Source: FACHB-1406 sp034189065 (GTDB lineage Bacteria; Cyanobacteriota; Cyanobacteriia; Cyanobacteriales; Spirulinaceae). Taken from it: a DNA stretch of 64,000 bases. Below, one piece after another: positions 44,444-52,060 of the stretch. Where the stretch lies: positions 45,835-109,834 of the forward strand of contig JAXHVQ010000003.1 in assembly GCA_034189065.1 (NCBI GenBank), written 5' to 3'. The position numbers were made by a program, and so were the translations under genes. Under the pieces are notes generated by a model. The model was not told where the DNA came from. It did no database searches and worked only from the letters and a program-made list of their open reading frames with translations. Every line of letters begins with the position of its first letter. Positions within the stretch are counted from its first letter, which is position 1.

Positions 44444-44717
44444 CTACTCTCCGACTAAGGTGAGGGCGCGATCGATAACGCGATCGGACAAATACATTCC
44501 CGAAAGACGCAATTGTTCTAAAATTTTGAGTGACAATTAACCAGTCAGTTTCGGCTAGAGCTATAGTTGTAGGGTCCGTATTGCCATAGGCTTGAATTTC
44601 CGATGCTACTGCTTGAGGAACAATAAATTCTGTGCTAATTGTCTGCAACAAATCGAGTTGACTGGCTTGGGTCAAGAAAATTAGAGGAGAGGTATTAATA
44701 ACTGGACGGTTAGCCAC
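44444..44717 (-). pseudogene. DUF3368 PIN-like toxin gene with internal deletion and frameshift
   Basis: A GTG start at 44717 opens MANRPVINTSPLIFLTQASQ, the signature N-terminus of DUF3368 (PIN-like) toxins, and continues to AETDWLIVTQ. Full-length members run about 160 residues. Here the middle, with the other acidic active-site residues, is missing. The family C-terminus (LEQLRLSGMYLSDRVIDRAL, then TLVGE) follows in another frame and stops at 44444. An internal deletion has thus fused the two ends out of frame. The toxin is almost certainly inactive. It overlaps the antitoxin gene by eight bases. Confidence 0.8.
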
Positions 44718-44961
44718 GGTCTAACTCCCGTTGTAAGTCCTCAAAGTCTACTGTAAAAACATCAACTTGTTCGCGCGCAAGAGCAGCGAGAAAGTCTCTG
44801 CGGTTTAATCCAGCAATTTGAGCCGCTTTTTCTTGGGAAATTTCGTTTTTCTGATACCAGAACATCGCCGCAGCTCGCCGTAGCTCGCTTGCAAATTCAT
44901 TAGGAGGAAGGCGACGGGAGGAGAAAATTTCTTCTGGGAGATTCAAAATGATTTCAGGCAT
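44710..44961 (-). CDS. UPF0175 family antitoxin-like protein
   Basis: The 83-residue protein starts MPEIILNLPEEIFSS and contains FASELRRAAAMFWYQKNEIS and KAAQIAGLNRRDFLAALARE. The latter is the helix-turn-helix of UPF0175 proteins, which pair with DUF3368 toxins. It appears complete, while the downstream toxin gene is broken, so this is now an orphan antitoxin. It probably still binds its own promoter. Both genes lie between the two copies of the pnp terminator repeat. Confidence 0.85.
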   Translation of the reverse strand: MPEIILNLPEEIFSSRRLPPNEFASELRRAAAMFWYQKNEISQEKAAQIAGLNRRDFLAALAREQVDVFTVDFEDLQRELDRG

Positions 44962-45082
44962 AACAGGTCGATGGATATTTTAGTGATATTTCTGGTGGTT
45001 TAGTGACAATTGGTAATGGATTTACCTTGGACAAAATTAATCTTATACCAAATTCTCTTGCCCACCCTATAAATAAAGACTA

Positions 45083-45183
45083 AGTAGGTGGGCGTAATTA
45101 AAAGAACAATATCTCCAGCTAAAACCCTTACCTGGCAAGGAATACGGTTTTCGAGGTTATGCGTTTATTTTTGCCCACCTACT
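45083..45183. mobile_element. MITE-like element, copy 3 (AGTAGG ends, TA flanks)
   Basis: AGTAGGTGGGCGTAATTA at the left and GCCCACCTACT at the right, each flanked by TA. Its left end matches the right end of copy 2 (20577) in inverse, so it lies in the opposite orientation. The interior is shorter and mostly diverged. It immediately precedes the second copy of the pnp tail. Confidence 0.72.
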
Positions 45184-45189
45184 TATACT

Positions 45190-45214
45190 GCTGCGCGAGA
45201 GGAGGCGATGAAGT
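45190..45214 (+). repeat. Second copy of the last 25 bases of pnp
   Basis: GCTGCGCGAGAGGAGGCGAT (first 20 bases) and the next five are identical to 44316-44340. No frame of PNPase precedes it, so it is a stray copy. The MITE ends seven bases upstream. Confidence 0.85.
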
Positions 45215-45229
45215 CGGGAAAATGGGGTT

Positions 45230-45335
45230 GATGTATGCCGCAATTTGTAGAGGGATTTTGCGATTGCTGCGATCGCGCGGTGCGAAAATGCGTTAGTCAA
45301 TCTATTTTTGACCGAAAGCTCTTCTGGCATACATC
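45230..45335. repeat. Inverted-repeat element (GATGTATGCC ends)
   Basis: GATGTATGCC at 45230-45239 and GGCATACATC at 45326-45335 bound a 106-base non-coding stretch containing a HIP1 site. Confidence 0.5.
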
Positions 45336-45383
45336 CTACTACTGTCCTGCAGGACTTGTCTCGAAACTGACAGCGATGGAAAG

Positions 45384-45413
45384 CCGCCCGAAGCAATTCG
45401 AGCGGTTATTTTA
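45384..45413 (+). repeat. Second copy of the pnp terminator
   Basis: Thirty bases identical to 44403-44432, again able to form the CCGC/GCGG hairpin followed by ATTTTA. Here it follows no recognisable gene on the plus strand. Confidence 0.85.
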
Positions 45414-45482
45414 GTAGAGGAGGGGCGATATTGTTTGAAGGTTGAGGAAAATGGACATGAGGCGCGCGATCGCGACAAAAAT

Positions 45483-45746
45483 TTAGGGAGTGACTTCTGC
45501 TGCGCCGCACAAATCCAACGTGGCAGAACTCGTAATATAGTCCAATGCTAAAGAGTTTTCTAAACGAACGATATCTTCTCCTAAGAAAGCGCGATCGCCA
45601 CCCAGGGCTGGCGTTCCGATACTGCACGTTTTCCAACACCCCCGCACCGGCACTCCAAGCTGTTGGCAGGTTCCCCCGCGCCGTCCTTCGGGTTTGTAGT
45701 GGCGACAAAACCGACAAGTGGACTTACCGAACGTTTGTGGTCTCAT
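45483..45746 (-). CDS. Small Cys-rich conserved cyanobacterial protein
   Basis: This 87-residue protein opens MRPQTFGKSTCRFCRHYKPE, followed by GRRGGTCQQLGVPVRGCWKT. C11 and C14 with C27, C37 and C41 could form a zinc ribbon or cluster. The block PEGRRGGxCQQLGVPVxGxW is recognisable as a widely conserved cyanobacterial hypothetical family. The region after residue 45 is less conserved. No function is known. It is a single gene on the minus strand. Confidence 0.75.
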   Translation of the reverse strand: MRPQTFGKSTCRFCRHYKPEGRRGGTCQQLGVPVRGCWKTCSIGTPALGGDRAFLGEDIVRLENSLALDYITSSATLDLCGAAEVTP

Positions 45747-46348
45747 AAGAAATTGAGTTAGTCAAAAGTGGATGTAAATTTGGGCTTCTTCTTTCGATGC
45801 TTCCCAGGCAGAATTTGAAAATTTTTATGTTTAACAAATTGAAACAAATCGCGATCGAGCACTCAATAAGCATCTCCATTTTGCTTTCATTTACCCTAGC
45901 TTCCAGCTAAAAAGCCTTGGGGATCGAGCAAAACACTATCGAAATGTCTAAGATAGTTAAGACTTATGCAGTCCTTAAACTAGAATAATCTCTCTTTCAG
46001 GGACTACAAAATTAATTTAAGATTTTCTTTATAGTTTCCCAAGTATCTTGACGGCAACGAAAATTAAGAGGACATTCTCGTGCAAAAACCGTGAGGACTC
46101 GGAGGAGATGGAGTCCTAAAAATACGCGGTGAGAGTGAGAGCTGAGGGGATGGGGAGCGGGGGAGCGGGAGAGGGGGAGAGCGGGAGACGGGGAGCAGGG
46201 GAGACGGGGAGTTTGAAACCTGAAACCTCAAAACCCAAAACCTAAAACTGAATGCTGGCTGACCAACGACGAATCGAGACAAAGCAGTTCCCATAACGGA
46301 AAGCCTTCGGTAAACTTATAGCCGAGACCCTCAAAACTAAAGATCGCT
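45747..46348. other. Spacer with a G-rich purine repeat
   Basis: No gene is recognised in these 600 bases. A strongly G-rich run of GGGGAGC/GGGAGAC units lies at 46146-46211, followed by CAAAACCCAAAACC-type repeats to about 46250. The G-runs could form quadruplex structures. Confidence 0.6.
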
Positions 46349-47470
46349 ATGAGCAGACGTACCCCCGCCGAGACTTCTCAAGCCTCTAAGCCGCATCCCA
46401 CGTTATCGGCAGCCCTAAGCTGTATGGACGTACAGCTCGAAGCAGAACTGGCGCGGTACCGACGACAGCGAGCCGATCGCGGGGAGAGTCCAGCCGCTTC
46501 CACCTCGCCTCAGTCTTTAATCCTTCCGGCACTTACGGTAGACCCTGCGGGCGCGATCGTTCCCTCACCATTGCCCGCACAACAGCCCGATCGCGAAACC
46601 GAGTTCGAGCCCCCCTCAGAAGGCGATGGCATCCCTCTGCCCCCCATAGAGTCCCCAAGTCAACTCGACGAACCCACTCCCGACGATTATCTAGAATCCT
46701 CAGAACAGCTCCTGCGCGACCTCGAACAAGAAAGTAACAGTCAGGAAACCGCTCCAACACCAACTTTAACCAAACGCCTTTTGAGTCCTTTGGGGGTTGG
46801 CTCGATGCTGCTGGTGTTAGTTGCAGCAACCTTGTTGGGAGCCGCTATTTTAGACCCCGGCATTGTCAGTCGTTTGGGGGGCGATCGCTGGTTTAAGCCC
46901 ACAACAACGCCCGTTGCGGGAAATTCAGACTCCCCCCCATCCCCGGACGCAACAGCTCAACCCTCCGACAGCGAACAGCTCAAACTGGATACCGATGAAT
47001 TTGTAGAATTAGATATCGATAATTTAAGTACCATCGAACCCAGTCCTTCTCCTTCGGTTGCCGCACTGCCCGATGCCGCACCCGTTCCCTCGCCCGATGG
47101 CGCGCCGGTGGTGTTGCCCGGAGCGGTTCCAGGAAATCCCTCTAACCTAACGCGCGCGCTCATTTCCCCCACAGAACCCGCCGCTTCTGAAGCGAACCCC
47201 CCCGAAGCGGCAAGTCCTGCTCCTGCTCCGCAAAATGTTACCGTTGCTCCCCCTCCTCCTCCCGGCGATCGCTTTTATTACGTGACGGCGAACTATAGCG
47301 ATGCAGCGTCTTTGCAGCGCGCGAGGACGATTGTTCCCGATGCTTACGCCCGTACTTTTAATTCGGAACCCGGCATTCAAATGGGAGCGTTTTTGCGCGA
47401 AGAGGATGCCAAACGGTTGGTCGAACAATTGCGAGGGCAGGGTTTGGCTGCGACCATTTATCATCAGTAA
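46349..47470 (+). CDS. SPOR-domain-like membrane protein
   Basis: The 373-residue protein has a cytoplasmic, Pro/Ser-rich part of about 145 residues. It begins with a short conserved motif (PTLSAALSCMDVQLEAELAR). One membrane helix (VGSMLLVLVAATLLGAAIL, about 150-168) leads to a long periplasmic Pro/Ala linker. A C-terminal domain of about 70 residues (GDRFYYVTANYSDAASLQRA, then IQMGAFLREEDAKRLVEQLR) has the shape of a SPOR domain. Such domains bind denuded peptidoglycan glycan at division sites. A link to cell division or wall processes is inferred. Confidence 0.75.
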   Translation: MSRRTPAETSQASKPHPTLSAALSCMDVQLEAELARYRRQRADRGESPAASTSPQSLILPALTVDPAGAIVPSPLPAQQPDRETEFEPPSEGDGIPLPPIESPSQLDEPTPDDYLESSEQLLRDLEQESNSQETAPTPTLTKRLLSPLGVGSMLLVLVAATLLGAAILDPGIVSRLGGDRWFKPTTTPVAGNSDSPPSPDATAQPSDSEQLKLDTDEFVELDIDNLSTIEPSPSPSVAALPDAAPVPSPDGAPVVLPGAVPGNPSNLTRALISPTEPAASEANPPEAASPAPAPQNVTVAPPPPPGDRFYYVTANYSDAASLQRARTIVPDAYARTFNSEPGIQMGAFLREEDAKRLVEQLRGQGLAATIYHQ

Positions 47471-47654
47471 ACAGGCAAAATGCTATAGAACCCGCGACTC
47501 AATGTTGTGGAGAAGTTGAGACAAAACGCGATCGCGGACTGAGGTTTGTTTGAGGGAACCCCAAGAGCGCGATCGCCGTTTGCTTGCTTTTTTTGAAAAT
47601 AGGAGACGAAAAATTCGTCACCGCTTTTAATTATACGCTTATCGGGTCGCGATT

Positions 47655-48065
47655 TTAATTCTCGAATAAATCTAGGGGTAAATGTCCATAAGTTCCGTTC
47701 ACTTCGTCGTCTTCCGATTGGCAGGAGACTAACACGCCACGATACTCGCCGACATAGCGATCGCAGTAGTGGGCGAGTTTTTGGGTATTAAACTTAATAT
47801 AAATCGGCGCAGGAGCTTCAGTCAAATTTACATTTTCTAAAGCGGTTTCGTACCCCATCGCTTTCAAATAACTCGTTAATGCTGTAAATCCTTGCTCTGC
47901 ACTATCAGCACAAATACCCAAGTTTTCATAATCTGAGGCTTGGGTCAAAAGCAATAAAGCTTGCCGCAATTGTTCTTTTTCAACGTCAGATTCAACCGTT
48001 CGGGTCTGAATACAACTATAGGTCTTAAGGAGTTTTCGTGCCTCTGGAATTGTCAGAGCAGTCAT
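47655..48065 (-). CDS. DUF1824 family protein
   Basis: The 136-residue protein shows the family blocks: TIPEARKLLKTYSC, LRQALLLLTQASDYENLGIC and SYLKAMGYETALENVNL. They are followed by PIYIKFNTQKLAHYCDRYVG and the ending HLPLDLFEN. DUF1824 is restricted to cyanobacteria and plastid lineages and has no assigned role. No signal or membrane segment is present. It is transcribed alone. Confidence 0.88.
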   Translation of the reverse strand: MTALTIPEARKLLKTYSCIQTRTVESDVEKEQLRQALLLLTQASDYENLGICADSAEQGFTALTSYLKAMGYETALENVNLTEAPAPIYIKFNTQKLAHYCDRYVGEYRGVLVSCQSEDDEVNGTYGHLPLDLFEN

Positions 48066-48079
48066 ATCAGAATTAGTTA

Positions 48080-48218
48080 TATAGCGTTTTTATTTGAGTT
48101 GTAAAACCTTTATGGAGGAATTCAGAATAGAAGAATAGAAGAATTCAAGAGGCTTTGAGGAGTTGTTAAAGGTCTGTAATATTCTTCTATTGTCTACATT
48201 TCATTTAGAAACGCTATA
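48080..48218. repeat. Inverted-repeat element (TATAGCG ends)
   Basis: TATAGCGTTTTTATTTGA at the left is mirrored by TCATTTAGAAACGCTATA at the right (imperfect), bounding about 139 non-coding bases rich in GAAGAATAGAAG. It fills the spacer between two minus-strand genes and looks like a small MITE. Confidence 0.55.
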
Positions 48219-48238
48219 GCGAGCCGATAAGTCCTATT

Positions 48239-48607
48239 TTAAAAAGCAGCGCCCTCAGCTTCCAACAACTCGTCAACCGGCTTCCCGCGTCGTAACTCCT
48301 GCCATTGTGCCTCAATTGGCTGATATTGACAATAGGCAACGACAATGCGTAAATCGGTATCGAAGCTAGAAAACTGCTCGACGCGAGTCACGATCCAATC
48401 CCCATCCTTGCCGTGGGTGGTAAATCCGCTCTCGTCTGACTTATAATCGCGAGTGCGATCGCCTGGTTTGGGTAATGTAGGAACTTTCTCAGCACTCCAG
48501 TTCTCCCAGAGAATGTCTGTAATACCTCCTCTCGGCATAAGTTGACGCTCTTCCCATCCGGGAGCGTCCATCTCTTCCGCTTTATAAACAATCCAAACTT
48601 CAGCCAT
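48239..48607 (-). CDS. Hypothetical protein, second of a two-gene unit
   Basis: The 122-residue protein begins MAEVWIVYKAEEMDAPGWEE and ends PVDELLEAEGAAF. It is acidic and soluble, with a Trp-rich N-terminal half (ILWENWSAEKVP) and a beta-rich middle (DWIVTRVEQFSSFDTDLRIV). I do not recognise a family. It follows the gene at 48638 by 30 bases on the same strand, so the two are likely co-transcribed. Confidence 0.6.
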   Translation of the reverse strand: MAEVWIVYKAEEMDAPGWEERQLMPRGGITDILWENWSAEKVPTLPKPGDRTRDYKSDESGFTTHGKDGDWIVTRVEQFSSFDTDLRIVVAYCQYQPIEAQWQELRRGKPVDELLEAEGAAF

Positions 48608-48637
48608 ATCTAACGAGTCCTTCCTTCTACAGTTCTA

Positions 48638-48856
48638 TCAATCCTGATAATCGCCCCACATATCCTGAAATGAAGTCTGTTCGCCATAGAAAACGCAATT
48701 TACTTTAAGGATTGGATCCGGGTTAGGACGAATCTCCTTAAGTGTCCACCCATACTTTTTTTCCATACCTCGACACTTCTTTGGATCGGTGGCACCGTGA
48801 ATATTTTCGGGATCGGAATCATTGCTATTGTTGGTAGGGCGAGAAGATTCGGTCAT
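48638..48856 (-). CDS. Hypothetical protein, first of a two-gene unit
   Basis: This 72-residue protein starts MTESSRPTNNSNDSDPENIH. After a polar 25-residue stretch it has a compact C-terminal part (GMEKKYGWTLKEIRPNPDPI, then LKVNCVFYGEQTSFQDMWGD). No family is recognised. Its place ahead of the 48239 gene suggests a small operon. The coding call rests on frame, position and amino-acid make-up only. Confidence 0.5.
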   Translation of the reverse strand: MTESSRPTNNSNDSDPENIHGATDPKKCRGMEKKYGWTLKEIRPNPDPILKVNCVFYGEQTSFQDMWGDYQD

Positions 48857-49120
48857 TTATCGGGGTGCAGTCTTATCTTTCCTCAATCTCCTACTAGGAT
48901 ACCATCAAATCTTTTCCCGAGCGGGGAATCATAACGCTCTGGGGAAAAGATCGCGCGAACTCTCTAATCAAACGCCATGTCTCAATTTCCTCGTCCCACC
49001 GTTATTTCTTCTATTTAGGCTTTGCGATCGGTACCTGCAATGCACGATAAGGCGACCCTACGCGATCGCCGACGAAAGAATGCTATAAAAGACTTTAATC
49101 TGTAAGCTGGTTGCCGATTT

Positions 49121-49912
49121 ATGAGCGAACATCCCCTACGACTGTTAGGTACGCCGCCCAATGCGTGGCGAGTGAACGAGGCGATCGCGGATTTGACTCG
49201 TCCTCCCCTAGAATTGCGTCCGATAACGCTTTCCACCGATACAAAAACTCTGCGCCTAGACTTAAGCAAAACAGCCTTCCTCGTCATCGATATGCAGAAC
49301 GATTTCTGTCATCCCGACGGTTGGTTGGCGCATATTGGAGTGGATGTTACGCCTGCGAGGACTCCCATCGAACCGTTACAACAGGTATTACCCGTATTGC
49401 GATCGCGCGACGTTCCCATTATCTGGGTAAACTGGGGCAATCGTCCCGATCTCCTCAATATTAGCCCCGCTTTGCGCCACGTTTACAATCCTACTGGTGC
49501 TGGAGTGGGATTGGGAGATCCGTTACCCAAACGCAACGCCCCCGTCCTCACCCAAGGCAGTTGGGCAGCAGCAGTGGTAGACGAACTTCAACAACAACCA
49601 GAAGATATTTGCGTTGATAAATATCGCATGAGTGGCTTTTGGGATACCGCCCTCGATAGTATTCTCCGCAATTTAGGAAAAACAACGTTATTCTTTGCCG
49701 GTGTCAATGTCGATCAATGCGTGATGTTAACATTACAAGATGCAAATTGTTTGGGATATGACTGTATTTTGATCCAGGATTGTGCGGCGACGACTTCTCC
49801 CGACTATTGCTATCCGGCAACTATATACAATATCAATCAATGCTTTGGTTTTGTTACCGATTCAACTCAACTGAAAACCGCTCTTCAAACAGGAGAGGAC
49901 AATGGAAACTGA
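49121..49912 (+). CDS. Cysteine hydrolase (isochorismatase family)
   Basis: This 263-residue alpha/beta hydrolase has the catalytic triad of the isochorismatase superfamily. Asp is in TAFLVIDMQNDFCHPDGWLA, Lys in CVDKYRMSGFWDTALDSIL, and the nucleophile Cys in GVNVDQCVMLTLQDANCLGY. Family members include nicotinamidases, N-carbamoyl amidohydrolases and ureidoacrylate hydrolases. An N-terminal extension of about 45 residues (RLLGTPPNAWRVNEAIADL) precedes the domain. The next gene, a cupin, overlaps its end by 11 bases, so the two are translated together. The substrate is unknown. Confidence 0.88.
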   Translation: MSEHPLRLLGTPPNAWRVNEAIADLTRPPLELRPITLSTDTKTLRLDLSKTAFLVIDMQNDFCHPDGWLAHIGVDVTPARTPIEPLQQVLPVLRSRDVPIIWVNWGNRPDLLNISPALRHVYNPTGAGVGLGDPLPKRNAPVLTQGSWAAAVVDELQQQPEDICVDKYRMSGFWDTALDSILRNLGKTTLFFAGVNVDQCVMLTLQDANCLGYDCILIQDCAATTSPDYCYPATIYNINQCFGFVTDSTQLKTALQTGEDNGN

Positions 49913-50363
49913 AAGCAATCGTTGCATGATTCCGGTCGCTAAATCTCCCAGTGACTATCAAGGGTATCGCATTAGTCCCCACGATAGCAACCGCTTAGCG
50001 ATTGTATTCGATCCCAACGCCGCCCATGCCTCGTTAACGTTGTGCGTTGAAATCTTCGATGTGGGCGGAAAAACTCCCCCCAACCGTCATAATATTGCCG
50101 TTGAAATGTTTTTTGTTCTTAAGGGAGAAGGAATCGCCAGTTGCGATGGCAAGACGGTTTCAATTCAAGCTGGCGACAGCTTATTGGTGCCGCCCACCGG
50201 AATTCATGAAATTGAAAATACGGGCAAAGGTCGTTTATATTGTCTGTGTATTATGGTCCCCAATGAAGATTTTGTGGAACTGATTCGCAGTGGAACGCCT
50301 GCAAATTTGGATGAGGAAGATTTGAGCGTTTTGCGACGAACGGATGTCCTGATTCCCTGTTAA
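49902..50363 (+). CDS. Cupin domain protein paired with the cysteine hydrolase
   Basis: This 153-residue single-domain cupin has the first motif in FDVGGKTPPNRHNIAVEMFF (His and Glu as metal ligands). GEGIASCDGKTVSIQAGDSL follows, and the second motif is VPPTGIHEIENTGKGRL (His). The metal-ligand set appears complete. It starts inside the end of the hydrolase gene, with AGGAGAGG upstream. The pair may carry out successive steps on one small molecule, or the cupin may be a sensor. The stop codon overlaps the first base of the 39-base dispersed repeat at 50363. Confidence 0.85.
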   Translation: METESNRCMIPVAKSPSDYQGYRISPHDSNRLAIVFDPNAAHASLTLCVEIFDVGGKTPPNRHNIAVEMFFVLKGEGIASCDGKTVSIQAGDSLLVPPTGIHEIENTGKGRLYCLCIMVPNEDFVELIRSGTPANLDEEDLSVLRRTDVLIPC

Positions 50364-50401
50364 GTGTAATGGTGCGTTACGCTCCGCTAACACACCCTAC
50401 T
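50363..50401. repeat. 39-bp dispersed repeat with palindromic core, copy 2
   Basis: Identical to 26774-26812. Being directly behind the cupin stop codon, its hairpin could serve as a terminator here. Confidence 0.85.
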
Positions 50402-50465
50402 TGACTCTGTTAAGTTTTGTAGGATAAAAAGAATAACAAATTATTAATGTAAAGTTTGAGGAAAT

Positions 50466-50560
50466 ATGGTAACAATACCTGTTAAATTAACGTTTGAAGA
50501 TTATCTTAAACAATATCCTCAAGGAGAGGGTAAATTTGAATTGGTCAATGGAGCGTTAGT
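50466..50560 (+). CDS. Uma2 gene start, cut by the assembly gap
   Basis: Ninety-five bases encode MVTIPVKLTFEDYLKQYPQG and the next residues to NGAL, then the Ns begin. The sequence from 50440 to 50560 is identical to the 121 bases just after the gap (50661-50781). It is therefore probably the same gene start reported twice by overlapping contig ends rather than a second gene. Confidence 0.6.
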
Positions 50561-50660
50561 NNNNNNNNNNNNNNNNNNNNNNNNNNNNNNNNNNNNNNNN
50601 NNNNNNNNNNNNNNNNNNNNNNNNNNNNNNNNNNNNNNNNNNNNNNNNNNNNNNNNNNNN
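50561..50660. other. Assembly gap (100 Ns)
   Basis: Exactly 100 N bases, the conventional placeholder for a scaffold join of unknown size. Confidence 0.99.
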
Positions 50661-50686
50661 ATTATTAATGTAAAGTTTGAGGAAAT

Positions 50687-51307
50687 ATGGTAACAATACC
50701 TGTTAAATTAACGTTTGAAGATTATCTTAAACAATATCCTCAAGGAGAGGGTAAATTTGAATTGGTCAATGGAGCGTTAGTTAAAGTGGAAGCAACCAGA
50801 GCGCATAAAAATGTAGCTAGATTTTTGGTTAAGACTTTCGATCGAGAAAGCGAACGTCTGGAATTAGATTATATTGTCGATAAAGATATTATTATCAGAA
50901 CTTTCACGAAACAAGGACAACAAAGAGGTCGCATTCCTGATGTTGGCGTAGTCAAAAGTTCGATTTGGAATGCAAATGTTACTGCCTACGGTGCAATTAC
51001 AGAAGCTCTTGAGTTAGCTGTTGAAGTTGCTTCTACGAATTGGGATGACGATTATATCGATAAACTCGACGAATATGAAAGATTGGGAATTAAAGAGTAT
51101 TGGATCGTCGATTACCTCGCGATCGCGTCTCGGAATTATTTAGGCAATCCTAAAGTTCCTACGGTTTTTGTTTATTCTCTCGTTGATGATAAATATCAAG
51201 TCCAATCGTTTCGAGAACAAGAAGTTATCCTTTCCCCTCTATTTCCAGAGTTGAAAGTGACTGTAGCGCAAATCGTAGAAGCTTCTGGAATCGGGAAATT
51301 ATATTAA
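50687..51307 (+). CDS. Uma2 family protein
   Basis: This complete 206-residue Uma2 protein is more A+T-rich than the other copies in the window. It begins MVTIPVKLTFEDYLKQYPQG. The core has RGRIPDVGVVKSSIWNANVT (Asp), then ELAVEVASTNWDDDYIDKLD (Glu) and EYERLGIKEYWIVDYLAIAS. The C-terminal part (SFREQEVILSPLFPELKVTV) is the usual Uma2 end, the segment where the protein lists where the target value is increased. The ribosome binding site is TTGAGGAA, four bases upstream. The position beside the gap leaves the upstream context uncertain. Confidence 0.85.
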   Translation: MVTIPVKLTFEDYLKQYPQGEGKFELVNGALVKVEATRAHKNVARFLVKTFDRESERLELDYIVDKDIIIRTFTKQGQQRGRIPDVGVVKSSIWNANVTAYGAITEALELAVEVASTNWDDDYIDKLDEYERLGIKEYWIVDYLAIASRNYLGNPKVPTVFVYSLVDDKYQVQSFREQEVILSPLFPELKVTVAQIVEASGIGKLY

Positions 51308-51382
51308 TGTTTTTATACTATATGTTGGAGTGTTTTTTTGCTGCTTTGCGGTGTTTATTGAAGGTTCGTATCAAAACGCGAT

Positions 51383-52060
51383 CTATGGCTGTTTTCGTTT
51401 CAGACCAAACCCCGCAACCGAAATTCCCAAGGTCAATAAACTTAATGCAGAATTGGGTTCGGGAATTGTAGTGTTAGTTTGAAGCACGCTAACACCATCT
51501 ATAACAAAGCCGTGTATGTTATTAGATAGATCGCCTCGAAAGGAAAGAGTTGTTATTTCACTATCAGCAGTAAACTGAGTAATGTACTTCAAAAAATTCA
51601 GGTCGGCACGGCTAGAAGGCAGGTTGTGGGTCAGTGTATTTGAAAGCAGCGAATTCGTTCCCGTAACGCTAAAATGTCCTGTAGCCCAGCCATTTTGGTT
51701 GAACGGATCGTGGGCATAGTAAAAACTCAGTTCGTATGTTTGTCCCACTTGTGTTGAAAACTGTTGTGATAGAATTGCAGTGGGTCTCAGTTCTAAACTT
51801 TGGTCGAACCCATCTGGATTAGATGTTCCCGATATTCCACCCCAGTAACTATTTACTAAGTAAAAAAAATCATTGGATACTGACCAACCAAAATCACGGG
51901 GAACTGTCGTCGCATTATAGGTCGTCCATGAACCACCGATATCAACGGCTTCAAAATCGCCATTCTTAACCAAGTTTGCGGCTTGTGCGCGACCTCCTGG
52001 CATCAAAGTTGTGACGGCTATTCCGACTATAGCGATTGATATTTTTTTGGTGATTAACAT
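51383..52060 (-). CDS. PEP-CTERM sorting domain protein
   Basis: The 225-residue exported protein has a signal peptide (ISIAIVGIAVTTLMPGGRAQA, cleavage near residue 27). The mature part has a jelly-roll feel (ANLVKNGDFEAVDIGGSW, then FDQSLELRPTAILSQQFSTQ), resembling carbohydrate-binding/DUF642-like folds. The C-terminus is a PEP-CTERM signal: IPEPNSALSLLTLGISVAGF followed by GLKRKQP. Exosortase would cut and anchor it at the cell surface or matrix. No exosortase gene is in the window. It is transcribed alone. Confidence 0.88.
   Translation of the reverse strand: MLITKKISIAIVGIAVTTLMPGGRAQAANLVKNGDFEAVDIGGSWTTYNATTVPRDFGWSVSNDFFYLVNSYWGGISGTSNPDGFDQSLELRPTAILSQQFSTQVGQTYELSFYYAHDPFNQNGWATGHFSVTGTNSLLSNTLTHNLPSSRADLNFLKYITQFTADSEITTLSFRGDLSNNIHGFVIDGVSVLQTNTTIPEPNSALSLLTLGISVAGFGLKRKQP

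Noticed and set aside
50466..50693. A second, separate Uma2 gene before the gap
   Set aside because: Its 95 bases are identical to the start of the gene after the gap and are better explained as contig-end overlap.
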